NCBI GenBank assembly: GCA_945883665.1
Contig: CAMCXV010000003.1
Location: forward strand, 1-46,627
Direction of reading: 5' to 3'
DNA: 46,627 nucleotides
DNA from: Rickettsia typhi
GTDB taxonomy: Bacteria > Pseudomonadota > Alphaproteobacteria > Rickettsiales > Rickettsiaceae
Positions 27,393 to 36,109 of this stretch are shown piece by piece. A program made the translations under genes and the position numbers. Below the pieces are notes generated by a model. It was not told the DNA's origin. It ran no database searches and worked only from the letters and a program-made list of their open reading frames with translations. Position 1 is the stretch's first letter, and every line of letters starts with the position of its first letter.

Positions 27393-28031
27393 TTAAGAAT
27401 GCAGAAAATTTAGGTTTCTAACCTCAACACCAAGTTGTTTTCGAACCTCTTGCTCATTATTTTCATTATTTATACTAACAAAAACCATCCTGCCTTTGCC
27501 AAATCCAAAATCATTTTTAAAATCGTATATTGTACCTAAAACTATTAATTGGTTACTATCAATTAAATCTTTATACTTATTGATGGCTAAATTAACCTGA
27601 TTATTAACATTTTCAACAATTGCCAATTTTAGATCAGTTTGAGATAATTTTAATGATTTTAATTCTTTATCTATAGATTTGATATTAGTTGGTTTACCAG
27701 ATAGAACAGATTGCACTGCACCACAAGCAGAATGACCAATAATTAGCAAAAATGGTGTTTTAAGAATTCGAACTCCAAAATCTATGGAACCCTCACAAGT
27801 GCTTATTTGATTACCAATATTCCTTACGGCAAAGATACCATTTTGCGGTGTTTTGTCAAAAGATTCCATCTGCACCCTAGAGTCAGAGCATTTAAGCACA
27901 GTGGCTCTAGGGGTTTGGTCTTTTCTAAAACTATCAAAAAAAGCTTCGCCATGTTCACAGGCAAATGCTAAATTAGTATCAAATATGTTATTTAAGAAAG
28001 TAATCAAATGCACATTATTAGATAACTTCAT
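27393..28031 (-). CDS. Beta-class carbonic anhydrase
   Basis: Interconverts CO2 and bicarbonate. The 212-residue protein has the zinc-binding pattern of beta carbonic anhydrases: CSDSR at residues 48-52 (Cys48 ligand, Asp50/Arg52 dyad) and HSACGA at 100-105 (His100 and Cys103 ligands), with FAVRNIGNQ between them. Length is normal. No signal peptide, so it is cytoplasmic, perhaps feeding bicarbonate to carboxylases. Its start is 33 bases from the end of tRNA-Ala, also on the minus strand, so read-through from the tRNA promoter is possible. Confidence 0.94.
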   Translation of the reverse strand: MKLSNNVHLITFLNNIFDTNLAFACEHGEAFFDSFRKDQTPRATVLKCSDSRVQMESFDKTPQNGIFAVRNIGNQISTCEGSIDFGVRILKTPFLLIIGHSACGAVQSVLSGKPTNIKSIDKELKSLKLSQTDLKLAIVENVNNQVNLAINKYKDLIDSNQLIVLGTIYDFKNDFGFGKGRMVFVSINNENNEQEVRKQLGVEVRNLNFLHS

Positions 28032-28063
28032 AAAATAATTAACTCTTAAAATTCAGCAATTTT

Positions 28064-28139
<76 letters not shown>

Positions 28140-28146
28140 ATTTTTA

Positions 28147-28207
28147 CTCAAATTCATTATAAATAAACATACTCTATTTGCAATAGAGTTGTTGAATTTG
28201 AGATAAT
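28147..28207. promoter_or_regulatory. Nested dyad holding back-to-back promoters for tRNA-Ala and trmB
   Basis: Outer arms CTCAAATTCA (28147-28156) and TGAATTTGAG (28193-28202) are perfectly complementary; inner arms ACTCTAT (28171-28177) and ATAGAGT (28183-28189) surround TTGCA. The self-complementary TTGCAA at 28178-28183 can be the -35 box in both directions: minus TTGCAA-16-TATAAT (28161-28156) toward the tRNA, plus TTGCAA-18-GATAAT (28202-28207) toward trmB. Confidence 0.55.
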
Positions 28208-28251
28208 AGTAAAATATATATTTAGGTTACTCATAAAAAGATAAAATTTCA

Positions 28252-28929
28252 ATGAAAAATAACGGTGCCATAGAATTAACTAATAAGTTAAATAAAACTT
28301 TTGCTAGAAGAATAGGCAAAAGACTTTCCGATTACAATAAAGAACTACTCGAAAAAGTCTTACCAAAATATGTATTTTCTAATAAAAATTTTTCTGCAAA
28401 CTCAAAAGAGAAAAAATTTTTAGAAATTGGCTTTGGCATGGGGGAACATTTATTTCATCAAACCTCTTTAAATCCAGATAATTTATATGTTGGTGTTGAG
28501 GTTTATTTAAATGGCGTAGCAAATTTTTTAAAACTAGCTGCACAAAAAGATAACAACAATTTTTTTATCTGGCCAAACGATTTAGACATGATATTGCAAG
28601 ATATACCAGACCGTTCCCTCGATGGAATTTATATCTTATTTCCTGATCCATGGCATAAAAGAAGATATTTAAAAAAACGCCTCGTAAATCAAGATAGACT
28701 TAATATTTTTAAAATAAAATTAAAAATAGATGGTTTTATAATTTTTGCTTCCGATATAGAAGATTATTTTAAAGATGTAAAAAAATTATTCTCAGAAGAT
28801 AAGCAATTAATAATGAATAATAATTTTCTGATTCCACATAAAGGTTATATAGAAACAAAATATCACCAAAAGGCTACAAAAGAAAATAGAATAGCTAGAT
28901 TCATTCAAGCAAGGCTACTTTCGTTATAA
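28252..28929 (+). CDS. trmB: tRNA (guanine-N7-)-methyltransferase
   Basis: TrmB methylates G46 in the variable loop of tRNAs with S-adenosylmethionine. The 225 residues include the SAM-binding FLEIGFGMGEHLFHQ near residue 61 and the diagnostic YILFPDPWHKRRYLKKRLV near residue 126 (PDPWxKxRHxKRR family pattern). The end, KENRIARFIQARL, is near the usual C-terminal Tyr/Phe-rich region. ATG at 28252 follows a possible promoter shared with tRNA-Ala. The 3' end overlaps the convergent rnpA gene by six bases. Confidence 0.95.
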   Translation: MKNNGAIELTNKLNKTFARRIGKRLSDYNKELLEKVLPKYVFSNKNFSANSKEKKFLEIGFGMGEHLFHQTSLNPDNLYVGVEVYLNGVANFLKLAAQKDNNNFFIWPNDLDMILQDIPDRSLDGIYILFPDPWHKRRYLKKRLVNQDRLNIFKIKLKIDGFIIFASDIEDYFKDVKKLFSEDKQLIMNNNFLIPHKGYIETKYHQKATKENRIARFIQARLLSL

Positions 28930-29289
28930 TTTATCTTGTTGTTTTTTGAGAAGAGACTTGAATTCCGAAGATAATATAGAAAATTCCACCGAATCAAACC
29001 CCTTATAGGGAATAAAAATTATAGCGACTTTAGTTAAATTAAGATCCGCATCATTAAGCATTATCCGCATTAAATGCCTTATCCTACGCTTAATTTTGTT
29101 TCGAACACAAGCACTCTTGGAAATTTTTTTACTTACTTTCATACCCAAGAAAGTAGGGCTTAATGACTCAGCATTAATTAGGTCAAAGCCTTGAGAAACA
29201 ATCACTATAAAGTATCGAGTTGACAGCTTTTTACCACGAAGATTTACTAAGTTAAACTGTTTTTGATTCTTTAAAGAATTCAGAGACAC
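28924..29289 (-). CDS. rnpA: Ribonuclease P protein component
   Basis: RnpA is the protein cofactor of RNase P, which trims tRNA 5' ends. The 121-residue protein has the RNR motif region KSACVRNKIKRRIRHLMR (residues 58-75) and the FLGMKVSKKI strand. The first codon is GTG at 29289. The N-terminus after it (SLNSLKNQKQF) matches the start I recall for Rickettsia RnpA. No ribosome site precedes it, and it is only four bases after the rpmH stop, so translation is probably coupled to rpmH, as is usual for this gene pair. Confidence 0.95.
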   Translation of the reverse strand: MSLNSLKNQKQFNLVNLRGKKLSTRYFIVIVSQGFDLINAESLSPTFLGMKVSKKISKSACVRNKIKRRIRHLMRIMLNDADLNLTKVAIIFIPYKGFDSVEFSILSSEFKSLLKKQQDKL

Positions 29290-29293
29290 AAAT

Positions 29294-29428
29294 TTATGCA
29301 GTTAATTTCTTTCTTCCTTTGGCTCTACGATTTTTTATAACTGATCTACCACCAACAGTCTCCATTCTTGAACGAAAACCATGTCTTCTCTTTCTTACTA
29401 ACCTACTAGGCTGAAATGTACGCTTCAT
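29294..29428 (-). CDS. rpmH: 50S ribosomal protein bL34
   Basis: A 44-residue, very basic protein beginning [20 protein letters not shown] and ending [11 protein letters not shown], the complete bL34 sequence pattern. It lies directly upstream of rnpA on the minus strand, the normal bacterial order. A promoter with a perfect TTGACA is 63 bases upstream. Confidence 0.98.
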   Translation of the reverse strand: MKRTFQPSRLVRKRRHGFRSRMETVGGRSVIKNRRAKGRKKLTA

Positions 29429-29467
29429 GTTATTTAAATATTATTTTTTGCAAATATACTAAAAGGT

Positions 29468-29510
29468 AACTTAGTAAAAATTATCTTACTTGTCAATATA
29501 AATATTGACA
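29468..29510. promoter_or_regulatory. 20-base palindrome with divergent -35 boxes (rpmH / mscS)
   Basis: TGTCAATATAAATATTGACA (29491-29510) is a perfect dyad with 9-base arms. Each half supplies a perfect TTGACA. On the minus strand it is followed after 17 bases by TAAGTT (29473-29468), a promoter for rpmH-rnpA. On the plus strand it faces mscS, with only weak -10 candidates near 29528-29534. A protein bound to the dyad would affect both directions. Confidence 0.6.
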
Positions 29511-29573
29511 GCAGGTTTTATATCACTAATTTTAAGGGTGGTAATATTTATCAACTTTTTTACAAAAAATAAA

Positions 29574-30440
29574 ATGATGGAAAGCCTAATAGCTCTATAC
29601 GAGACTGATTTATCAATCTTACACAATATATGGCATTATACTATTTTAAACATCTCTGGTAACGATATAAAAATTAACAATATTGTTATAGCCTTAATAT
29701 TATTCGCTACTGGAATCAAATTTTCAAAAAAAATCACTAAAGTTACTTCATCATTAATATTAAAAAAAATAAATCATGATCGTTCTATGATACATAATCT
29801 AGAACGGATAATTCTGTCTATATTTTTTGTTGTGACAATGCTACTTTCATTACAAATAGCAAACATACCTCTTAATATATTCGCATTTGTTGGAGGAGCA
29901 GTTGCTATTGGATTTGGTCTTGGTGTTCAAGGGGTAGTAAATAACTTAATTAATACCATAATAATTATGGTAGAAAAACCTATAAAAGTTGGAGATATTG
30001 TAGAGATTGAAGATACTATTGGAGTGGTAACATTAATAGGTGCAAGATGTATTCATATAAATAGCTTTAATTCTGGCGAAGTATTGATTCCCAACACAAT
30101 GTTGATGCAACATAAATTATCCAGATGGTCCTGCAATGATAATATCGCATATGTAATTTATATTAATGTACAAAAAACTAATAATTCTAAGATTGACCAT
30201 AATTTCATTATTCAACAACTCAAAATAGTTATTGATGAATTAGGCTCTTTAGTAGTAAAACTGGAGTCTAAAATCTATTTAACAAAAATTTCTGACACAG
30301 AAGATCAATTTTGTTTACAGTTCTACTGTAATATAAAATCTTTTAAAGAACATATATTGATAAAAGATAAAGTAAATTTTGCATTACTTAAACATCTGGA
30401 CATGCCTTTTAAATTAGAATATTCTAAAAACTTAGGATAA
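29574..30440 (+). CDS. MscS-family mechanosensitive channel
   Basis: A small-conductance channel protein that releases osmolytes on hypo-osmotic shock. It has three hydrophobic helices. The pore helix is the Gly/Ala-rich VGGAVAIGFGLGVQGVVNNLINT, here quoted from residues near 105 in parts: GGAVAIGFGLGVQGVVNN. It is followed by the beta domain with EKPIKVGDIVEIEDTIGVV and LIPNTMLMQHKLSRW. The open frame extends to a TTG at 29505, but the TTG is part of the -35 dyad; I take the ATG at 29574 (or 29577), giving about 288 residues. Start choice is moderately sure. Confidence 0.88.
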   Translation: MMESLIALYETDLSILHNIWHYTILNISGNDIKINNIVIALILFATGIKFSKKITKVTSSLILKKINHDRSMIHNLERIILSIFFVVTMLLSLQIANIPLNIFAFVGGAVAIGFGLGVQGVVNNLINTIIIMVEKPIKVGDIVEIEDTIGVVTLIGARCIHINSFNSGEVLIPNTMLMQHKLSRWSCNDNIAYVIYINVQKTNNSKIDHNFIIQQLKIVIDELGSLVVKLESKIYLTKISDTEDQFCLQFYCNIKSFKEHILIKDKVNFALLKHLDMPFKLEYSKNLG

Positions 30441-30483
30441 AGAATTCAAAAACAATTCTTGACCAACATTACCAGATTATTCT

Positions 30484-30669
30484 ATGTATTATATTCTATT
30501 TTTATTTATTACCATCACTACGATTGCCCTGCTACTAGGATTAGTATCTATGGCAAAAGGTAATAAACTCAATAAACACTTAGCAACAAAATTAATGAGT
30601 TTAAGAGTTATATTTCAAGGATTAGCACTTGCAATTCTCTTAGTAATTTACTTTTTGAGCGGCAAATAA
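30484..30669 (+). CDS. Small HIG1-like twin-transmembrane protein
   Basis: Sixty-one residues with two hydrophobic helices (about 2-23 and 40-58) joined by the basic stretch KGNKLNKHLATKLMSLRV. The pattern, basic loop then LRVIFQGLALAILLVI, resembles the HIG1/twin-transmembrane proteins common in Alphaproteobacteria, whose mitochondrial relatives associate with respiratory supercomplexes. Its ATG is 44 bases after the mscS stop, on the same strand. Function in bacteria is not established. Confidence 0.75.
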   Translation: MYYILFLFITITTIALLLGLVSMAKGNKLNKHLATKLMSLRVIFQGLALAILLVIYFLSGK

Positions 30670-30958
30670 ACTCATTTTCTATGCAATATTTCAGAAAAAT
30701 TAATATCCACAGAAATAGTGCATAACTATGTGAATAATGTGTGATATTGGCATGTAAATCCAATAGCTATTTAGAAAAACCTTATATTGATTAAAAAATG
30801 GGCATCATCTCAAAACTGGCATGTACCCAACGAATCAAAACAAACTATTAAGTTAATTCGTATAATGAGAATTAAACTATAGCCATGATTATTATTTTGT
30901 GCATAACTTTAGTAATATATACTAAATAACAGAGCTAAATGGGTTCTATCTTGTATAA
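30670..30958. other. Intergenic region with a cluster of DnaA-box-like 9-mers
   Basis: This 289-base gap lies between convergent genes, so no promoter is needed. Against the DnaA box TTATNCACA it has two exact matches on the minus strand, TGTGAATAA at 30729-30737 and TGTGCATAA at 30898-30906, and two with one mismatch, ATATCCACA at 30703-30711 and AGTGCATAA at 30717-30725. A 6-base dyad TATTGG/CCAATA is at 30745-30765. The rest is AT-rich. It might be a replication origin or a DnaA-titrating site, or chance. Confidence 0.4.
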
Positions 30959-33343
30959 TTACTCTTCTCTAAGGCAAGCCTTAAATTTGACCCTAACCCC
31001 ATCTATAATAAGTTTATTAACATTGTTAATATCCTCTTCGTTGAGTGTTTTATTATCATCTTGAATAATTACTGAGATAGCAATGGACTTCTTACCTTTT
31101 TCTATTTTGTTACCATGATATACATCAAACAAATTAACATTTTTAATCAGATTTTTATCTATGTTTTTTATAAAACTTAGAATCTCACCGATTTTTTGAG
31201 ATTCTTCAATAATAAAAGCATAATCACGATTTATCATTTGATAATCCGATATTTTTAACTTGGATTTTTTTCCGAATTTTTCTTTAGTAATGGGTAATTT
31301 TGACAGATCCATTTCAAAAGCCATAACATCACATTCAATATCAAAAGTTTTTAATATTAAGGGATGAATCTGTCCAAAATAAACAATTACATTTTTACCA
31401 AGAGATATGGTAGCAGATCGTGTTGGATGATAATAATTTGGAGCTGTGTCTTGAATTTGACATTTGTCTATTTCAAGAGAAGAATAAGAAAAAATAGATT
31501 CTAGATCTGATTTAATATCAAAAATATTAAATTCTCTAGCAATGCTATGAATGTTTTTTGGTTGATTAGCACCAATTCTAATCGCAGCTAAGGATTGAGT
31601 AGGCGTTATATTATCTACATCATTAAAAATAGGCCCCAATTCAAATAAGCTTAAATCTTTGTAGGATCTGTTAATATTATTACATGCTATCTTTAATAAG
31701 TTTGGCAATATAGATGGCCTCATATAATCAAGATCTGAACTAATTGGATTTTGCAACGTTAATTCGTCTTTTAACTCAGAAAACAACTTAGCCTTTTTGC
31801 TATCCATGAAAGACCAGCTTATTACTTCAGTATACCCATTACTTGCAAGTAATCTTTTTATATCCAAAAATCTTCTCTGCTCTCGATTTATGATTTTTTG
31901 TACATTATTTACAGGAAGTGGTACAAGCGGTATTTTATCATAGCCATATATTCTAACTATTTCTTCAACAATATCTTCTTTAATCGATACATCATAACGC
32001 CAAGATGGAATCGTGATTTCTATCTTATCTTTTTGATTATTACAATAAAATCCTAATTTATGAAGAATAGCTATAATTTCTTCTTCCTGAATATTAAATC
32101 CAGCTCTTGAAACAAAAAAATCAAAAGGAAAATCAATAATTCTTGTTGGTAATTTATTATTGCCAGCAATTTGAGTTACGGAGCATTCTCCACCACAAAT
32201 CATCAATATTAAATTAGTAGCATAATCTAAAGCTTTAAGTGTAAACTCTCTATCAACATTACGCTCAAAACGATAACGAGAATCTGTATCAATCATCATT
32301 TTTCTACCTGTGCGCGTGATATAACTACTATCAAAGCAGGCAGCTTCTAAAAAAATTCTATTAGTAGATTCATTACATGAACTATTCTTCCCACCAATAA
32401 TACCAGCAAGACAATGTATTGCCTGATTATCTCTTATTACTATATCCCCTAAGTTAAGCCCATATTCTTTATCATTTAAAGCAACAAATTTTTCTGTTTC
32501 ATCTAAAATATTAACACTCAAATTACCTTTAATTTTATCAGAATCATAAGCATGCATAGGCTGACCAAAGGAATATGCTATATAATTTATAACATCAACT
32601 ATGGCAGAAATAGAAGCAACCCCTATATTTTCAAGATATTTTTGAAGCCATCTTGGACTTGCTTGATTTTTTAGATTTTTGATTTCTCTGATAGCAAAAA
32701 ATGGGCAAGCTTCCTCATTTAAAACCATTAATTTTGTATCCGAAGAAAAACCCTCTTTAATAACAGGAATTTCCAAAGGTTTTAACACCCCCATCCCTGA
32801 CGCTGCTAAATCTCTTGCAATACCATATACACCAAGTGCATCAGCTCTATTTGGTGTAACGTTAATATAGATTACTGGATCATCAAAACCAAAATATTCC
32901 AAAATATTATTACCAACAACAGCATCATCTGACAGTTCTATTATTCCGGATGAATCACCTTTGATATTAAGCTCTTCTCTTGAACAAAGCATACCAGAAC
33001 TATCAATACCACGAATTTTTGATTGCTTTATCTTGAAATTGCCATTTGGAATAATAGCACCAATTTTTGCAAGCACTACCTTGATTCCAGCTCTTGCATT
33101 ACTTGCACCACAAACTATAGTAACTATGTCTGAAGATGTCTGAACTTTGCAAATTTTTAATTTATCAGCATCTGGATGATTAGTAGTTTCTAAAATTTGT
33201 GCAATTTCAAAATCCACTAGCTCAGTTCTTTTATCAATAACTTCTTCAACTTCCAAGCCAATCATAGTTAAACGATTTACTATTTCTTCTAAACTAGCAT
33301 CAGTATCAAGAAAATTTTTAAGCCATAATAATGTAAATTTCAT
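30959..33343 (-). CDS. pheT: Phenylalanyl-tRNA synthetase beta subunit
   Basis: The 794-residue PheT is the tRNA-binding and editing half of the alpha2beta2 synthetase. The N-terminal tRNA-binding (EMAP-like) domain is at about 40-150 ([24 protein letters not shown]). A B3/B4 editing domain follows (about 210-385, with [10 protein letters not shown] near 355), then B5 and the catalytic-like core, and an anticodon-binding FDX-ACB domain at about 700-794 ([17 protein letters not shown]). The ATG at 33343 overlaps the pheS stop by four bases, the standard coupled arrangement. Confidence 0.97.
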   Translation of the reverse strand: MKFTLLWLKNFLDTDASLEEIVNRLTMIGLEVEEVIDKRTELVDFEIAQILETTNHPDADKLKICKVQTSSDIVTIVCGASNARAGIKVVLAKIGAIIPNGNFKIKQSKIRGIDSSGMLCSREELNIKGDSSGIIELSDDAVVGNNILEYFGFDDPVIYINVTPNRADALGVYGIARDLAASGMGVLKPLEIPVIKEGFSSDTKLMVLNEEACPFFAIREIKNLKNQASPRWLQKYLENIGVASISAIVDVINYIAYSFGQPMHAYDSDKIKGNLSVNILDETEKFVALNDKEYGLNLGDIVIRDNQAIHCLAGIIGGKNSSCNESTNRIFLEAACFDSSYITRTGRKMMIDTDSRYRFERNVDREFTLKALDYATNLILMICGGECSVTQIAGNNKLPTRIIDFPFDFFVSRAGFNIQEEEIIAILHKLGFYCNNQKDKIEITIPSWRYDVSIKEDIVEEIVRIYGYDKIPLVPLPVNNVQKIINREQRRFLDIKRLLASNGYTEVISWSFMDSKKAKLFSELKDELTLQNPISSDLDYMRPSILPNLLKIACNNINRSYKDLSLFELGPIFNDVDNITPTQSLAAIRIGANQPKNIHSIAREFNIFDIKSDLESIFSYSSLEIDKCQIQDTAPNYYHPTRSATISLGKNVIVYFGQIHPLILKTFDIECDVMAFEMDLSKLPITKEKFGKKSKLKISDYQMINRDYAFIIEESQKIGEILSFIKNIDKNLIKNVNLFDVYHGNKIEKGKKSIAISVIIQDDNKTLNEEDINNVNKLIIDGVRVKFKACLREE

Positions 33344-34380
33344 CTTGTTAACCCAGATACTATTGATGGAATATTAAGCGCAGAAAAATTATAATGATTT
33401 AACCATCTAATATCCCCTTCAAAGAATTGTCTTAAATCATTTATATCATATTTTAACATTGCAAAACGCTCAATCCCAAGACCAAATGCAAAACCCTGAT
33501 ATTCGTTTGAATCAATGCCAACATTCTGTAGTACTTTTGGATGAACCATACCACAACCAAGCACTTCAAGCCATTTATCATTTTTATCCATTCTAATATC
33601 TACTTCTGCAGATGGTTCAGTAAATGGAAAAAAACTTGGTCTAAATTGCACCTCAATATTAGCATTTTCAAAAAAATTCTTGATAAAATCAATTATAATA
33701 TATTTTAAATGTCCCATATGAATATTCTTATCTACTACCAAACCTTCAATTTGATGAAACATTGGCGCATGAGTCATATCCCAATCAGAACGATAAGTTC
33801 TGCCAGGAGCTATAAAACGAAATGGCGGTTTTTCTTTTTCCATTGTTCTAATTTGTATAGGAGAAGTTTGGGTCCTGAGAAGCTTTGTTTTACTAGATGT
33901 TTTTTTTAAATAAAAAGTATCATGCATCTGACGAGCTGGATGATCTTCTCCAATATTTAGAGCTGTAAAATTATACCATTCATCTTCAATATCTGGTCCG
34001 TCTTTAATCTCAAATCCATATTTAGAAAATACTTGAAACAACTCTTCAAGGCACTGACTAATAGGATGAATACCACTATTTCTAATTTTCTTTGCTGGGA
34101 TTGTAACGTCTATTCTTTCTTTTTCAAATCTAATATCCAGTTCCTTTTTTTCTAGAATTTGACTTCTTTCTGCTAAAATTTGTAAGATTTTTTCTTTTAT
34201 ACCATTAATTCTTTGCCCCACCTCTTTTCTATCTTCTGGTAATAACTGTCCAAGCTTCTTCATTTCTTCAGTTATAAAACCAGATTTACCAAGATATTGA
34301 ACTCTTATTTTTTGTAAATCATCAAGATTTTCCGAAGATTCAACTACTTTTTGCACCAAAATTATTACTTCTTCTAGCAT
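33340..34380 (-). CDS. pheS: Phenylalanyl-tRNA synthetase alpha subunit
   Basis: PheS carries the catalytic site that charges tRNA-Phe. The N-terminal 85 residues form the coiled-coil arm; class II motif 2 is [13 protein letters not shown] near residue 195 and motif 3 is [13 protein letters not shown] near 310. The phenylalanine-pocket segment [15 protein letters not shown] is present. Length (346 residues) is normal. The frame also has TTG at 34386, but the ATG at 34380 gives [10 protein letters not shown], which I prefer. Directly followed by pheT. A candidate promoter TTGTTT-17-TATTCT is at 34440-34412. Confidence 0.97.
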   Translation of the reverse strand: MLEEVIILVQKVVESSENLDDLQKIRVQYLGKSGFITEEMKKLGQLLPEDRKEVGQRINGIKEKILQILAERSQILEKKELDIRFEKERIDVTIPAKKIRNSGIHPISQCLEELFQVFSKYGFEIKDGPDIEDEWYNFTALNIGEDHPARQMHDTFYLKKTSSKTKLLRTQTSPIQIRTMEKEKPPFRFIAPGRTYRSDWDMTHAPMFHQIEGLVVDKNIHMGHLKYIIIDFIKNFFENANIEVQFRPSFFPFTEPSAEVDIRMDKNDKWLEVLGCGMVHPKVLQNVGIDSNEYQGFAFGLGIERFAMLKYDINDLRQFFEGDIRWLNHYNFSALNIPSIVSGLTR

Positions 34381-34411
34381 CTTCAAAAAACTTAAATTTA
34401 ATTAAAAAATC

Positions 34412-34440
34412 AGAATAAAGTATTTCCGTTCAAAAAACAA
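34412..34440 (-). promoter_or_regulatory. Candidate promoter of pheST
   Basis: On the minus strand TTGTTT (34440-34435) and TATTCT (34417-34412) are 17 bases apart, with four of six matches in each box, ending about 30 bases before the start codon. Modest support. Confidence 0.4.
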
Positions 34441-34443
34441 GAT

Positions 34444-34477
34444 TTGACTTTAATAAAATTATTGAAATTTTATTAAA
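34444..34477 (+). promoter_or_regulatory. erpA promoter overlapped by a 29-base dyad
   Basis: TTTAATAAAATT (34449-34460) and AATTTTATTAAA (34466-34477) form perfect 12-base arms around ATTGA. A plus-strand -35 box TTGACT (34444-34449) abuts the dyad and the best -10 (TTTTAT, 34468-34473, 18-base spacing) is inside it. That is the geometry of an operator, though AT-rich dyads arise easily by chance. It does not match IscR or Fur consensus sites as I know them. Confidence 0.45.
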
Positions 34478-34523
34478 AAAAGACTAAATTAAATCAAAGT
34501 TTTTCATCAATAATTATAAAATA

Positions 34524-34856
34524 ATGCCTTTTGAATTTGATATAACCGACAATGCAGCCCTACGTATTTCTGAGCTTATAGCGAATGAATCAAACAACAA
34601 AATAGCTCTTAGAGTCGCCGTTGATGGCGGTGGATGTTCAGGTTTTATGTATAACTTTAATTTAATTGACAACATTAATGATGAAGATTTTATTTTAGAA
34701 AAACATGGGGTGAAAATTGCGATAGATCCTTTATCACAAAATTTTTTAACTAAATGTAGATTAGAGTTCATTGAAGAATTAGGTAGCGCTTATTTTCAAA
34801 TATCAAATCCTAATGTCACGGCAAAATGTGGTTGCGGTAATTCATTTAACATTTAA
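34524..34856 (+). CDS. erpA: A-type iron-sulfur carrier protein (ErpA/IscA family)
   Basis: A 110-residue A-type carrier that receives Fe-S clusters and hands them to target enzymes. The three cluster-binding cysteines are present: Cys38 in VDGGGCSGFMYNF, and Cys102 and Cys104 in the terminal KCGCGNSF. The N-terminal FDITDNAALRISELI matches ErpA/IscA. Assignment to ErpA over IscA rests on the terminal CGCGxSF and the isolated position away from an isc cluster, so the symbol is moderately sure. Its last 15 bases overlap the convergent hisS. Confidence 0.85.
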   Translation: MPFEFDITDNAALRISELIANESNNKIALRVAVDGGGCSGFMYNFNLIDNINDEDFILEKHGVKIAIDPLSQNFLTKCRLEFIEELGSAYFQISNPNVTAKCGCGNSFNI

Positions 34857-36101
34857 CAAAAAATCTATTAAGTTTTCAGCTGAAATGATTATTTCTTCTT
34901 TTTTCTCTAGATTTTTTAGTTTAAAATTATTATTTTGAACTTCTTCAATACCAGCAAATACAATATAATTAGCATTATTTTTCAAAGCTCTTTCCATTCT
35001 TTTTTGAATCTTGCCTTTTAGCTCGATTGATATTGGAATATATTTTGATCTAAGAATATCAGCTAGTTTGATAATATAATCTTCAGATTCTTCACCAATT
35101 GGTATTAGATAAATAGGGGCTATTTTTTTAACATGATAATTTTTTAATAACATCATTAAGGCTAAACGCTCAACACCTGATGCAAAACCACTAGCAGGTG
35201 TAGGAGAACCGCCCATTAACTCGCAAAGATAATCATAGCGACCACCACCAATCACAGTACTCTGAGCACCTAATTTGTCAGTTGTAAATTCAAATGCTGT
35301 ATGGCAATAATAATCAAGACCTCTAGCTAGCCTTGGATTAACTTTGTAGTTAATCTTTAAAATATCTAAATATCTTAATACTTGATCAAAGTAATTTTTT
35401 GCTTCTTTGGTGTAATAATTAATGATTAATGGAGCACCTAATGATATTTTTTTATCATTTTCATCTTTCGAGTCAAGTATTCTAAGAGGCGTGTTTTTAA
35501 TTAATCTTTTTTTACTATCACCTGATAAATCATTCTCATATTTTAAAAAATAATTAGTCAAAGCATCTTGATAAGAACCCCTTGAATCTTTGCATCCAAG
35601 TGAATTTATTTCCAATGTTATATCTTCAATTATATTCAGTTCTTGCAGCAAATGAACTGCAAGTTTTATAATTTCAGCATCAGAATATGGATAATTTGAT
35701 CCTATATGCTCATAATTAATTTGGTAAAATTGTCTTTGCCGACCAGCTTGAGGGCGGTCATATCGAAATACAGGACCATGAGAGAATAATTTCAACGGTA
35801 GTTTTTGTTGCAAGCCATTGGAAATAAAAGCTCTCATAATTCCTGCAGTAAATTCTGGTCTAAGAGCTATGCTTTCAGCATTCCTATCCAAAAAACTATA
35901 CATCTCTTTACTAACAACATCTGAAGTCTCGCCAAGAGTACGATCAAAAACCCTAGTATATTCAACTATTGGAGTGGAAGCACCTTCATAACAATATAAG
36001 TTACTAATTTTTTGGGCTATATTTATAATATGATTATGAAGCGCAAAATCTTCGCCAAAAAGATCTTTCATCCCCCTTAATGGTTGCAATTTCTCTGTCA
36101 T
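34842..36101 (-). CDS. hisS: Histidyl-tRNA synthetase
   Basis: Class II synthetase of 419 residues. It opens with LQPLRGMKDLFGED, the usual HisRS N-terminus. Motif 2 is FSHGPVFRYDRPQAGRQRQF, the HisA motif is LARGLDYYCHTAFEF near residue 258, and motif 3 is GFASGVERLALM near 310. The C-terminal anticodon domain occupies about 330-419 and ends with SAENLIDFLLNVK. ATG at 36101 is eight bases after the stop of the upstream unknown gene, suggesting co-transcription. Confidence 0.97.
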   Translation of the reverse strand: MTEKLQPLRGMKDLFGEDFALHNHIINIAQKISNLYCYEGASTPIVEYTRVFDRTLGETSDVVSKEMYSFLDRNAESIALRPEFTAGIMRAFISNGLQQKLPLKLFSHGPVFRYDRPQAGRQRQFYQINYEHIGSNYPYSDAEIIKLAVHLLQELNIIEDITLEINSLGCKDSRGSYQDALTNYFLKYENDLSGDSKKRLIKNTPLRILDSKDENDKKISLGAPLIINYYTKEAKNYFDQVLRYLDILKINYKVNPRLARGLDYYCHTAFEFTTDKLGAQSTVIGGGRYDYLCELMGGSPTPASGFASGVERLALMMLLKNYHVKKIAPIYLIPIGEESEDYIIKLADILRSKYIPISIELKGKIQKRMERALKNNANYIVFAGIEEVQNNNFKLKNLEKKEEIIISAENLIDFLLNVK

Positions 36102-36109
36102 AAAGATAC

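Noticed and set aside
30748..30762. TGGCATG at 30748 and 30818 as further sigma-54 sites
   Set aside because: The -12 half (TTGC) is missing at the required distance in both.
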